A stretch of 64,000 nucleotides of DNA, taken from contig JAKSGN010000037.1 in NCBI GenBank assembly GCA_024180945.1, forward strand, positions 625,501 through 689,500, given 5' to 3'. Origin of the DNA: Macrophomina tecta (Eukaryota; Ascomycota; Dothideomycetes; Botryosphaeriales; Botryosphaeriaceae). The notes below the pieces were generated by a model, which was not told where the DNA came from, did no database searches, and saw only the letters and a program-made list of their open reading frames with translations. Positions 11,840 through 23,241 of this stretch are shown piece by piece. Positions within the stretch are counted from its first letter, which is position 1; every line of letters starts with the position of its first letter. A program made the translations under genes and the position numbers.

Positions 11840-12960
11840 ATTCGTGTACGAGCCCCCCCCAGATTCGAGTTGCCGGTCTTCATGAAGTTGGCCTCATACC
11901 AAGCGATGACGTCGGCGAGGCAGAAGTCGTAACACGGTCCAGAGCAGGTCGTTGCCGCAGAGGTTGTTCGGCGCGTAGTCCCAATAGTATGAGTAGAGGG
12001 GGCTGCGCTCGGGCTTGGTCCATCCGTTCGCGAAGCGGTAGGAGGATACGAGCGAAAGGTCTTTGGCGGCTTCGTTCCACATCGCGTCGGCTTGGCTGGC
12101 GTTGGAGGCCGGGTACAGCTTGAAGTGTTGCGACGAGAAGTTACCGTACCACTGCTTGTTGTAGGTGATGTACTCGGCGACGGTGTAGCTGGCCGAGGTG
12201 GAAGCGCCGCATTCGTCCTTGTTGTTACCGGTGATCATGGGGACATCATGGGCGAGGGCCGGTGAGCAGAGAGTCGATATACTTCTATGGAACTACGTAA
12301 TTATCTAGTGTAGTTCTGTAGTGAGGAGGGTACATGGACCAGAGGGCGGTCAGGTTGCTGACATAGTAGTCCCGGTCGTCGCTCCCGACCAGGAGATGTT
12401 CCATGCTGAGAGTGCGCAGTTCTGCGATTGTGCTGGCATTGTGCGAGAGGTGTAGTTGGCTCCGAGTTCCCAGTTGAAGTCCAGAGACCGACAGGAGTCG
12501 GCCAGGCCGGCGAGAAATACGTCGTACGGGTCGCAGATTCCGCTCTCGGCGATCATGCCATGGAAGAAGCCTTTCGCCAGCGGGCTGCTGACGGCATGAT
12601 ACACCTGTGCAGAGCCGAAGGACCGGCCTGCTATTGTGGCCCTGTTTGGGTCACCGGCAAAGTCTGCGATGTTCTTCTGGACCCATTCCGGTGCCGTGAA
12701 GAAGTCGAGGATTCCGTAATTTCCTGAGGAATTCCGACCAGACTCTTTTTGAGATCTGGATGAGCCAAAAAGCCAAAAGCAGCATCACGGTAGTTGTACG
12801 TCACAACCGCGACGGCTTTAGTGGCCAGTCCTCCGCCTCATACGAGGGTCTCGGTGCTATTCTGCAGACAAAACCATGTAACGAAGATGGACCAGCTGAT
12901 TGGCTGGAACTACGGCAAGACAGGCAGCTGGGTGGTAAGATGCATGTCTTCATTTCCCAC
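11840..12960 (-). pseudogene. Decayed type-B carboxylesterase (alpha/beta hydrolase)
   Basis: Minus-strand fragments in several frames match the type-B carboxylesterase/lipase fold in the right order: GGGLA (oxyanion-hole region) followed by VVTYNYRD, then KESGRNSSGNYGILDFFTAP, then WVQKNIADFAGDPNRATIAG with the nucleophile elbow GRSFGSA. Next come VYHAVSSPLAKGFFHGMIAE and, in another frame, SYTVAEYITYNKQWYGNFSS and PLYSYYWDYAPN. No single frame covers the domain. A TGA directly precedes the GGG motif (about 12838), and frame changes occur between the NYR and KESGR blocks and near 12300. No GT-AG introns restore it as far as I can see. The relic lacks an N-terminal signal peptide. The neighbouring S41 peptidase lies on the same strand. 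An active multi-intron gene is less likely. Confidence 0.78.
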
Positions 12961-13198
12961 CAGTATACGGATACAATACGCGGTAAATAATTATTCGACA
13001 GGCTTCTTACTCACAATTGGTGGTCCTTTTGTGGACTCTACTTGGATTTTCTAATATTGGGGTCGGAAAAGTCGCCGGTGTGCGGGCAGACGGCCCCCCT
13101 TTTTACTTGAAGTCGCCAACACAATTCTCTGAAAGAACATCACATCATCAGAACATAGTTATATACAGAAGAAAGAAAAACCTTGCTACATCCTTCTC

Positions 13199-15856
13199 TC
13201 ATCCCGATTTTGCCTGTCCCGCACAGAGCGATAGGTACTTGGTCCCCTGCAGCTTCGTATCTGGCTTACAAACGCCCTTGCCCGATCCGCTGCTGCCGCT
13301 GCCTTTCACATTGTTGGCCAATTTGCTAGTGGTTTGCGTTCCGAGCGACTTGTCCGGCGTTGAGGTCTTGTCTCTGCACTTCAGAGCACCGCCGCAGTCC
13401 AAATCCGTCCTGCACACAGGCATGCATACGCACTCAGTGATGGTCTGCCCACACTGGACCTTCATGGCCGGAACCGCCTTCTGGTTTGCGCCGCAGCCAC
13501 CGGTCTTGGTCTTGCACACCGTGGCGCCGCCCTTGGCGCTACTGGTGGCCGCCTCCAGCCCAGACTCGGCCGCGTTGGCGTCGCTGTTGTAGTCCAGGCT
13601 CGTGTCGAGCACGTTCAGCTGGACCGGCTCGTCGGCCAAGCGCGCGGGCGGGTCCTTCGCGGCGGTGGTGTTCAGGAAGGAGGCGTACCCGGTCGAGCCG
13701 TCGACGCACAGGCTGTCGTCGTCCCACGCGGCGGCCGCGGCGTCGAGCCACAGGCGCGTCATGTTGTACACGTTGTGGATGGTGTAGTAGATGCGGCAGT
13801 GCGCAGCCTGGTACATGAACTGCAGCGGCACGCCCGCTGCGTCGCCCTCGCGCACCTGGTCGCGCAGGTTCAGCCCCGCGTAGCTCGTCTGCATGCCCGG
13901 ATCGCGCGTCGCCGGCAGGCTGCCTGCCGTGCTGTTGTCCACCGAGAGCACCCAGTCGATGTCCGCGTCGATGAGGTCGGCCGAGTAGAGGCGCGCGCCG
14001 CGTGTGCCCGAGGCGGCTTGCATGGGCCCGGCGGAGGGGCGTCCGCCGGCGACGATGGTGCGCACGCCCCGCTGGGCCATCCATTCGACGAATTCGGCGC
14101 AGCTCGAGGAGCAGAGGCCGTCGGTGAGGAGGAGGATGTCTTCCGCAGCCCAGGTTTGACTGAGGCCGGGGAATCCGAAGGAGTAGCCGTCGAAGGCGCT
14201 TTCCACGAAGACGTCCGAGGTGAGGTTGTAGCGTTCGTTGAGGGAAAAGGAGTCGCCGTGGTAGGTCCGGGGGCCGTAGTACTCGGCCCAGGAGGTGAAG
14301 TTGGCGCCCGTGTCAGCGTTCAAGCGGTCAGTTACAACCCACTCGTCAGAGGCAAGCAGCTGGTAGTAGTTGTCGTAATCATCAGTGCCGGGCTCGAGGC
14401 TGTCCCAAAAGCCTGTGGTGACACGTCCGAGAGTGTTTGCCATCTCGTGGTCGCGCCGGCGACTTCCTCTGTACGGGTCAGCCTGGGGAAAGAAGCGCCT
14501 GTAGGTGTCGTATGCCAGCAGAGACTGTCCACCGAGGTTTTGCTGGAGGTCGATGATGATCCGGGACATGTTTGCGTCCCTGGCCTTGTCCACGAAGTCA
14601 ACAACGGCTGTGCTGAAGTTGTAAATGTAGTCTCCGTACATGTCAAAGCTGGGAATACTGAGAACACCGGTGGACGTCTCGTTCAGTAGGTAACCCGTCA
14701 CAACTCCTCCTCCAGGGGCGAGGCCATCTTGATATACGTCGGGGTTGGAAGGGTAGGCTTTAAAGCTGGCATTGTACCAGTTGGTCAGAGTGCCGTCAGT
14801 CGTGCCGTCGCTGTCATCCTCAAAAACAGGGTATACAGATTCATTGTACGAGTCTGGAAGAAGGCCAAGGACGAAATAGTTGTAGAAGTCTCCTCCAGTT
14901 GAGAGTGGGCCAGTGTGAGCTGCATTCATGTAGAAAGCAAGCCAGTCAGTGTCGACCTTTGTGTCGTCCGCCCAAGTGAAAGTGAGCTTGTCGCCAGGGT
15001 AGAAGGTCAGCCCTTGAGAGAAGACGCTGTAGATGCCTTGGATATCAATCGCGGGGCTGCTCATCAACTGGTTCCAATCCGCATGAGGCTCAAGAGTTCC
15101 GACGGCATTGAGCGCTGCGAGCTTAGTCAAGAATTCAATAGGGTCTTCGCCATTGATGGCTGTAATAGGCTGAGGATCCTCTGTGTAGAGGATGTCGCCT
15201 AGCTGTCTATTAGTATTAGGTAGAATCAAAAGGTGCAGTGTCACCTACCGGTCAGATAGATTTGAGGAAGCTCTTTTCCATCCTTCGAGACAGAGACAAT
15301 TTCCCATGAGTCGCTGCCAAATGCGAAAGCTGACAGAATGCCAGAAGAGAGGTCGACATGCATGTCATGCACTGAATAGACAAGCTTTTGCACCTCGGCC
15401 TCAAATGCGTATTGGTTCTTGTAATATCCGGCAGAAATATTCTGCTTAATCACCGCTAGCCCATCAAGTAAGTCTACCGGTGGTTGTTGATAGCCCTCAG
15501 GAGGATCCTTCAGGTACGCCAACGTGCTGTGGAATTGCATTGTATCGTTGTAGTAGTCAATGAACCGCAGAGCAACGGCGTCGTTGAATGGAACACTTGT
15601 AAGACACTCATAAACCTGAGATGCCGAGAAAGAGTAGACATCTGGATGTACAGTCAGCAGAGGGTACCCATAAAAGCGTGGTTGCGATTGTACCTTCGAA
15701 ATCAGCCTGCTGGATGATGTCTCCGCAAGTAGTGGGAAGAGTTTGTGCACTGCTCACGGTTGTTGATGCTTGTGCAGAGGCTCTGGGAGCAGGCTTTGAC
15801 AGTGCAGAGCCGAACAGCAGGCACGAAAGTGCCACGAGCCTAGTGAAGGACATCAT
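13199..15856 (-). CDS. Secreted S41-family (CPAF-like) serine peptidase
   Basis: Predicted extracellular protease. The start at 15856 (MMSFTRLVALSCLLFGSALS) gives a clean signal peptide; an upstream in-frame ATG at 15925 is less likely. The catalytic region in the last exon has the S41 nucleophile segment LTDGLCSSSCAEFVEWMAQR followed by GVRTIVAGGRPSAGPMQAAS, the arrangement seen in CPAF-like S41 peptidases and in UstP-type proteins of fungal peptide clusters. The C-terminus (about the last 110 residues) is Cys-rich (CKTKTGGCG, CGQTITECVCMPVCRTDLDC), possibly a separate disulfide-rich module. Introns: 15642-15693 (GTACAA...CCAG) and about 15207-15244 (only 38 nt if GTGACA...AATAG is right). 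With these the product is 855 aa. No RiPP precursor or other cluster gene was seen nearby. Confidence 0.85.
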
Positions 15857-16532
15857 GAACTGATGAGTTGACGGAAGTAATGACAAGGTAAGGGTTCTGG
15901 ATGGGCAGCTTGGCTTCTTATACATATATAACGTTCCTGCACCTTACTTCTAGCATGATAGAGCCTCATAGTTAGCCACACAATTCCTCGTGGCGAGCAG
16001 TGCGAAAGTCGGTCGGAGCTAATGTCCGAGTTGAGTGTCATAGACCGAAATGGCCCCCAACACCATCAGCCTCGCTTATGCCAAGCAACGCCCCCGTCGC
16101 CTTGGCTTATTGGAGATTGGATCACAGTCTGTAAATAGCACGCGGAATATCTGAGATGTTGGTTCCTGTGATGGGGGCCACGCTTAGAACTGTCAGATGT
16201 GGATGCGCTAAGCCACATGATCAGGCGACGCTCAAATGGAGTCCACAAAAGCAACGCTGTCCGCGAAGCGGACTCCACCCCCTGGGTCTAACCCTGTAGG
16301 CCCGAACGGCCTTTTAATTGCACTCGGACCACTTTCTGTCCCGCATGCCACCCCGCCCACGCTAGGCACCAAGACATCATATCGCGGCAGGTGGATTCTG
16401 CTCCATCAACAATTTATTGACCGCCGACCGTGGGAACTGCCACTTGTGAATAGTGGTGAGGACACTGGCAGTTCCGTATCGTTTACTATCTATGGCCATT
16501 GTACCCACGTTTCTCCTGCACTCTCACGCACG
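15857..16532. promoter_or_regulatory. Divergent intergenic region between S41 peptidase and STAND gene
   Basis: 676 nt between two divergently transcribed genes, expected to hold both promoters. An open frame in phase with the STAND gene extends upstream to 16236, but its sequence has no recognised effector domain. No specific motifs identified. Confidence 0.5.
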
Positions 16533-18294
16533 ATGCATCCTGCCCTCAGCGTATCACATGAGTTACCTTTCGACTTTTGCCCGGGCACGTTCGATTGGAT
16601 TTTCGACCTGGAAGAATTCGAACACTGGATAGATAAGGTTCATTCCTGGCAACTTCGATGCGTCGGCCCTCCAGGATCCGGAAAGGTAAGTCAACGTGCA
16701 CTGACTGGTGCGAAGGAGCGAGGAAACACCCGCGAGTATGAACAATCCACTCATTCAGGACATCGCTCATCTGTGAACTTATTAGACAACGCTTTCAGCC
16801 TTGGCGCTGGCGCGACTTCGAGAAAGATTCAGAGGGCAGAAAGAAGCTGTGGCAGCCATATTTCTCCTAGACGACGTCAACTACTCCCATGAAGGCAGGT
16901 TTTGCGAAGACCTCCTGGACAGTGTCTACTGTCAGCTCTCAAGCAGGCAGCCCCATCCTGAGGACCTTGCCACTTCCTTCTACGCCACTTACAGAGACGC
17001 CAGAGAGCATGGGAAACAAAATGTGCTTCACTTGCTTAGAAAAGCCCTAGCAGCCCGTCTGGCTATCCTTGAACGTGCATTCTTGGTACTGGATGACATC
17101 GACCGCTGCTATGAATCATCCGCCTTGGAAGCCGAGCTATCAAGGCTACAAGAACTTGGTTTGAAGATCCTGGTCACCTCGAGGGTTCCTCTCAACACAT
17201 CAGTACTCGAATACAGATGTGACACGGGCGTCCATGGTAAAGAGGAGTGGGAAGTACCGTGCTGCAAGGTCTGTTGGTGGTGCTCCAAATGCAAGTACGA
17301 CATCATCTGCCATGGATGCAAAGAGGCCGGTCATGTCTGCAAGTCCTGGTAAGAACACAAAGCAAGAATATCACTGCTCATTCTAGCTGACCCCCATAGT
17401 GGCAAGGAAGGTCTACTTGTAGAGCCTTATGAGAAAATCGATCTCATGATCAGCATTCCCGATCCCGTTCTTTATTCATTCGTGTCATTTTCTCTCGAAT
17501 CCGTACACGGCGACCTCAACCTACAAACTCCAGGCCAAAATCTCCCGCCAATCTCTCCGCTAGGCTCCCTGATTCGCAAACATGCCGGTGGGACATATGC
17601 AGAGACACTAGTGAATATGATGGTAGACCGAGCGGAAGGCAATATCGGCTTCGCGCGTCTGCTCCTCGAGCTTGTGCACGAATCATGCAGCATCGAGGAA
17701 GTCGAGGATAGTATCCGTGGTGCCGGGGACCGAATACCGAAGCGGATTCTCGACTATTTCGATGCCGGCATCGGGAAGATTCAGGAAAGGCCTGTCGAAG
17801 CAGAGCGAGATTTGGGACTCAAGGCCATTTCCGTAGCAGCGACTTGCGAGGAATGTTGCTACAAAACGTTCGACGAGGTGAAGCAAGAATTGGGCGAGGG
17901 GACTCGCAAAGCCGGTACAGACCATCTCGCACCCATCCGCGTTGTGGATGACGTTATCAGAGCGGCGAATGGGCTACTTGTTCAAATGGAAGGAGAGGAC
18001 AGACGAGTTGCTCCGTACAACACATATTTCGGCATATACGTGCGGCAGAACTACAACACTGCACTATTTTGGGAACATGCATTGATGAAAGCACATCATG
18101 AGCGGTCTAATTCAAGGACCCATGAGTTTGCGGGAATGGGCAAGACAAATACTCTGGGAGCAGGAAAACTGTTAAAGATGCGAAAGCATATCAAAGCGGT
18201 GAGCAAACTGTTGAAAAAAAAGAAAGATAAAGCGAACTTGAAAGAGTACACTGGCTTTAAACTGAGCAGACGTATCACCGGCGCTTTTGGCTGA
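16533..18294 (+). CDS. Short NACHT-like STAND NTPase with Cys-rich insert
   Basis: Resembles the NTPase core of fungal NLR-like (NACHT) proteins. The Walker A motif GPPGSGKTT is split after the Lys codon by a phase-0 intron (16686-16785); the preceding FCPGTFDWIFDLEEFEHWID is the usual lead-in. Exon 2 has a Walker B-like AFLVLDDIDRC and a sensor-like LKILVTSR. At about residues 209-239 there is a dense Cys segment (CCKVCWWCSKCKYDIICHGC, then CKSWC), probably zinc-binding. After a 51-nt intron (17349-17399), LLVEPYEKIDLMISIPDPVL follows, as in fungal ankyrin-NACHT proteins. Total 536 aa. There is no N-terminal effector domain and no ankyrin, TPR or WD repeats; the C-terminus is very basic (SKLLKKKKDKANLKEYTGFK). 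The frame extends upstream to 16236, so the start (16533) is a choice. It may be a minimal or truncated NLR. Confidence 0.75.
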
Positions 18295-18515
18295 AAATGT
18301 ATAGACCGAGACGGTATGAAGTTGAAGCGTTCATCTGACCATAAACATGACCACTTTTTTTTTTGCAAAAGGATATCCATGTGATTACCTCAGCACCGGA
18401 CCTTTACCTAGGCGCCACTATTACGAGCATGTCGGCTGTAGGGATACTTCCCAAAACCAAGAGTAAGAAAATCAGCTATGAACTGAACAAAGGATACTAC
18501 CGAAAATTTCCCAGA

Positions 18516-20877
18516 TCAATCCAGCCAGATCTTGTGTCCTTTGCCACTTTCAGGCTCATCCAGAATTGCGGATGATCCGCTGAAGTAACTCTTCTCTAGC
18601 ATCCTCAGGGCCTTTAAACCAAGGTTTTTGAGCTGCAGGGATCCTGTTCGATAAAAGTGACCCTTTTCTCCTGCAGGCTGCATGATGATTCCCACGCCAG
18701 AGAATGTCAAAAGGGGCTGCTTCTGCGCGCTCGAAGTTCCGTTAACATCATCATCATCATCTTCGTCTGTTCCGTCCTCCTCACACTCTTCCTGACTGAC
18801 ATTGTCCTCGTCTTCAATTTCATCTCCGTAACTTCCATCGGCTCCTGCTCCTTCTCTGTTCAATCTCAACACCACGAAACAGCATTCATGGACTGAACTC
18901 GGCAACCGTTCGTCTGGAAAAGCTTCCAACACTGGGGCCTCTGGGTCCATATACGCATTCTGCACCGTCCATTTTCCAGAAACTGTCCCTAAAACAATCT
19001 GAATTTTGCCCACCCATCCCTGGATCGCGATGCTCCAACTCGCCAACTCCGGCGGTTGATCCCCCATATTCGTGACCTGTGAAGCGTTCGACTTCACCGT
19101 CATAGTCGACTGCTCCGAGTCTTGCCTCTTAATTTTGCAACTGCTCCTCCTCTTCCCCGCCTCCACCTGCTGCTCATCCCACAGCCTGAACTGCTCCGCC
19201 CAACTCGAACCCCTCCGCGCACCCAAATCCGGCCTCCCTGGCCTCTCCACGAATTGAAACCTGATCCGGCCGCCCTCATGATTCCTGACAACATACCCCC
19301 TCCTCCGCCCGCCCGCAAACCGATCCCCAACCTTAACCACACCATCCAAGCTCGCCCAGCTCCAACTCGGCGCCCTCAACGGCCTCGGCCTCCACCCCTG
19401 GGCGCCACCCTCCACCCTCCACGCCAACTGCTCCTCCAGCCGATCCTCCCACAGCCCTGCTCCGTACGACTCCCCCAGCGCATCCCGCACCAGCTTCGCA
19501 ATGCCCCATACTGCGACCAGCTTATCAGCGCCGTTTGTCAGCGCGCACGCGGTATAGTTCCGCACCGCGGCGCCCCAGAAGGCCTCGATGCTGTCGTCCG
19601 CAGGGCCGGCCAGGGGCTGCAGCATCGCGCCGGCGTCCTGCAGGCGGGCGCGCCAGTGCCGGTCTGTCGCGGAGAGGGTGTCGAGCGGGGCGGGGAGGCC
19701 GTCTGGGAAGGCTTCGCAGGCGGAGGCTGTGCCGCAGTCCCAGAAGATCTGGCGCGAGGTGAAGTGCAGCAGGCGCGGGGAGAGCAGCCGCTCTTGGAAG
19801 ACCCAGCCGCGGGTGTAGATGGGTGCGGCGAGGAGGGCGGTTTGCCAGAAGGTGGAGGGGAGGATGCGGTAGGTGGTCGCCGGGCGGAAGAGGCGGCGGG
19901 CTTTGGTGGTCTGGTTGTTGGTGTAGGCGGCGGGGAGGATGGAGCGCGGATCACGAAGGCGGAAGAGGCCGCCGCTAGAGTCGGCCGAGTCGGCGGCGGC
20001 GAGGTTGCAGTGCGAATTGCGGTAGACGGCGTGCATGAGGGAGGCTTCGGAGTGGAAGTCGCCGTCGGGGCCTTGGATGATGCAGAGGGAGTCGATCCAA
20101 ATGTAACGCACGTCGAGTGCGAGCCTGGTTATGGTGATGGCCTGTTGGAAGTTTTTGGGGAGCTCGTGCCAGAGTATGCCGCGCGTCGTGAGCTGGGGCT
20201 CGTTTTCAGGGGTGAGGTTGATAAAAGGTTTCTTGCCCCAGCAGTGCGAAAGTGTGGCATATCTGACGCCCCCCAGCTTCTCAGCTTTGGTATCGACTAC
20301 CCGAATGGGGCTGCTGGTAGGTTCGGTAGAAGAACCAATGTCGAGCAGCCGCGTGGGCGTGAATAGTTTGCTCCCATCCTTGCGGCAACCGGAGTGGTTC
20401 TTCTGGCAAATTTCCATCCAGCGCCTGCATTGTGCGATGGATATCGCAGAATCGGAACTTCTCCCTACGGAGTCTTCAGTCGGAATTGCTCCAAGGTCTG
20501 ACCTTAGTGTCAGCACAATTCCTGTTGTCCCAGGAGGATGGCCCGGTGAGCTCACCTTGTTCTTCAAAAATGTAGTATGTCCTCTCCGGAAGTCCTCCTT
20601 GTGAGCCACGATCTGGGCCAGAGATCGGTCGGAAGCTGACTGCAAAGTATTGCGGAGATTCTCTGCTTATTCCGCCCTGTCGACGGATGTTCCAGAAATG
20701 CGACGGTAGCTCAAGCTGAGCGAATGAGGGTGCCCAGTATCCGAGATCTCCATATAGAGTCGAACAAAAGAGACATTGCTCGTCTACAGAGCACTGGAGG
20801 CTCGAGAGATCCTTCTGATGGTAACCCCAAAGTTGACCCGATTCGAATATCGTGGATTGACAGAATTGGCAGATCAT
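18516..20877 (-). CDS. HET-domain (heterokaryon incompatibility) protein
   Basis: Starts MICQFCQSTIFESGQLWGYH; exon 1 (20877-20556) joins exon 2 through a 58-nt intron (20498-20555, GTGAGC...GTCAG), giving 767 aa. The HET domain (about residues 200-350) shows RYATLSHCWGKKPFINLTPE, LPKNFQQAITITRLALDVRY with WIDSLCIIQGPDGDF, and AVYRNSHCNLAAADSADSSG followed by GLFRLRDPR. A later motif, YTRGWVFQERLLSPRLLHF, is also typical. APSWSWASLDG is present downstream. The C-terminal third has a strongly acidic run (DEIEDEDNVSQEECEEDGTD and on). HET proteins can trigger cell death on non-self recognition; no function was tested for this one. It is convergent with the STAND gene, about 220 bp apart, a possible functional pairing. 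Confidence 0.92.
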
Positions 20878-21373
20878 GTTGGGCAAGTGAGATGTTGCTC
20901 CGAATCGGGGGATCAGTCGGAAGTGCAGGGAGACGATATTCAAGGCTACACAGCCAGACTTACGGTTATATGGCTTGATGCCAGAGAATTTGGTGTGCCT
21001 CGACGGCTGTACGCGAGGCTTACGCTGTGGGGGCCGAGGAGCCGTAAATAGAAACCAGCAATGGGGGCGTGGGGGCCACATCGCGCAGTGGCAATTGATG
21101 GGCGGTGGCTTCAACACAGAGTTAAGAGGCACCAGCACATTGCCATTCATTTTCATGGTGAGGCATCTCTTGGAATTAGCAGGCGTAAATTCTGCCAACG
21201 TTTTGAAATGGCCATCCGAATTCACAATGTACACAATACGGAGGGTTTTACTTCCTTGACCACAAATTTAAATCATTTGATTTGTCCAATGACCACCCCG
21301 CTCTCTGTTGCGAAATTTACCTTCTCCCATGCCCCAACAGACCCCCTCATCCTATCCCGTACAGAAGGTACTC

Positions 21374-23241
21374 TCAATCCCTCACAACGGGCTTCAGCTT
21401 GCACATCAACGGGTGCTTCTCCCAAATGGTGTACATGAGCTGATCATCCCACTGCTCACTCTCGGGGCAAAGCTCAAGGTCGTAATGCCAGAGCATATTC
21501 GCTAGAATAAGGCGCATCTCATGGTAAGCCAGACTGTGTTCGCCGTCAGTAACATCCCTTGCTAACTTCCACTGTCAACCAACGAGCCAGTGGCTCACAA
21601 GAGAAACTCACTTCTTCCCAATACAGTTCCGCGGCCCGTAACTAAACGGCTCCACCACGCCCAAGACGTCTCTCTTGAACCGCTCCTCCCTCTGCTCCTC
21701 TGGAAGCCACCTCTCCGGCACAAATGCGTCGGGCTCGCAAAAATTCTCCGGCGAGCGATAGGCGGCATAGTGGCTGAGATACACGCTGATGCCGCCGGGC
21801 ACGCTCTCGCCGCACACCACGCGGCCCTCCGGGGGCACGATGCGCGGGAGGCCGGCGGGGACGGGCGGGTAGACGCGCAGGCCCTCCTCCAGGCAGGCGG
21901 CCAAGTAGGGCAGGCGGCTCAAGGAGAGCATGTCCATGTCGTCGGGGCGGGCGAAGGCGGAGCGGACTTCGCGCGCCAGCTTCGCCAGCTTGTCCGGATT
22001 GCGCAGCAGGTGGAAGGTCAAGCCGGAGAGCAGGCTGGCGGTGGTTTCGGTGCCGGCGATCATGAGGGTCCCGGCGTTGGCGTGCATCTCGGGCACGCTC
22101 AACCCTTTGCCGTCAGCCTCGTTGTGCCGCAAGACGAAGGACCAGATGTCGGGCCGGTCGGTAGATTTGGCCAAGCGGGCGTCGACGCGGGCCTCGGAAA
22201 AGCGGGCGTGGACCTTGCGCTTCTCGAGGAGCGAGGGGGGGATCAGGAAGCGCCGGATTGGGGCACTAAGCGAGGGGAAGTTGTTGTTGATTGTGGCGAT
22301 AAGTGAGCTCACTTTGATCGTGCTGAATATGTTGCGCACCCACGGCGTGTAGTCCGAGTTTGCGAGCAGGCCCAGCGCCTCGCCGAGGTCAGGTCGCCCA
22401 TGATGTCGAAGGTGGTGTAGTTGTACATGCGCACCATATCGGTGGGAGCCGCGGTCTGCGCACTCGCGCCGATTTTGTCGATGAGCATATCGACATATTT
22501 GCGGATGAGCGGCTCTTGCTCGCGGAGAGCCTTGTCGGAGAAGGCGTGGGCGAGGAGACGGCGGTGGCGGGCGTGGTCCTCGTCGTTTGTCCTGCAGAGC
22601 GATATGTGAGCGTTGGTCATGTACAAGGACCCGTGTCCGTCGTGAAGGCGCCACAGAAGATGGCACTCAAAAGAGGACCGCCGTATTTGGCCAGAGCGTT
22701 CTTTGCTAGGCTGTGCAACGCAAGACACTCACCTGATGATGCCGTTGGCGCCGGCGGAATCAGGTCCATAAAACCTCAGGTCTGGAATGGTTGATGAGTG
22801 TGCTGTGGCTCAGCAAGAGGGGGCCTTGATGCGTACCCTTAGGCATCCCGCCTTTGCCTGCAACCTTGTGGCCGTAGATATCTCTCCACGCGTCGACAGA
22901 GGTAAAGGAGAGCTGGTCAGGGGCAAGCCTGACCACCGGCCCATACCTGTCGTGGCAGCTCTTGGTCCAGCGTGCCTGAAGACCGCGGCAGCGGTTGACG
23001 ACGAAGGGGAGCTTGGATGCGGCGGCAAGTTTGGGGCCGGGGAACCTGCGCAGCGGGTGGAAATAGACATTGTAGACAGCCGTGCAGATGCCGTAAGAGA
23101 GCTTGTGGATATGTTAGCGTGGGAATGCCGCCAATGCTCCTTCTCTTTCTTTTGCGGGACCAGGGAAGCGTTGCGAATACGTACCAGCAGCAGAGCGGCT
23201 GCCCCTACACCGAGGAGGGTTGACTCGGTAAAGACGGTCAT
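21374..23241 (-). CDS. Cytochrome P450 monooxygenase with a 1-nt frame break
   Basis: Microsomal haem monooxygenase. Exon 1 (23241-23185) encodes an N-terminal hydrophobic anchor (MTVFTESTLLGVGAAALLL). After a 83-nt intron come YFHPLRRFPGPKLAAASKLP, RYGPVVRLAPDQLSFTSVDA, and over further introns FYGPDSAGANGIIR and DEDHARHRRLLAHAFSDKAL. The I-helix is GTLMIAGTETTASLLSGLTF, the K-helix motif EEGLR, PERW is present, and the haem loop FSYGPRNCIGKN continues through an intron to LAYHEMRLILANMLWHYDLE and the stop at 21374. These features resemble the isotrichodermin C-15 hydroxylase-like P450 group. Between FDIMGDLT and GEALGLLANSDYTPW (about 22385-22392) the frame shifts by one nucleotide with no GT for an intron, so it is either a pseudogene or a base lost in the assembly. 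Confidence 0.85.

Noticed and set aside
13775..14689. 304-codon plus-strand frame opposite the S41 peptidase
   Set aside because: Val/Gly/Ala-rich antisense shadow lacking any motif.
15857..15925. In-frame ATG upstream of the S41 peptidase start
   Set aside because: Starting there puts about 23 polar residues before the signal peptide; the MM at 15856 fits better.
19122..20366. 414-codon plus-strand frame opposite the HET gene
   Set aside because: Pro/Arg- then Gly/Glu-rich antisense shadow of the HET exon in GC-rich DNA; the minus frame carries the HET motifs.
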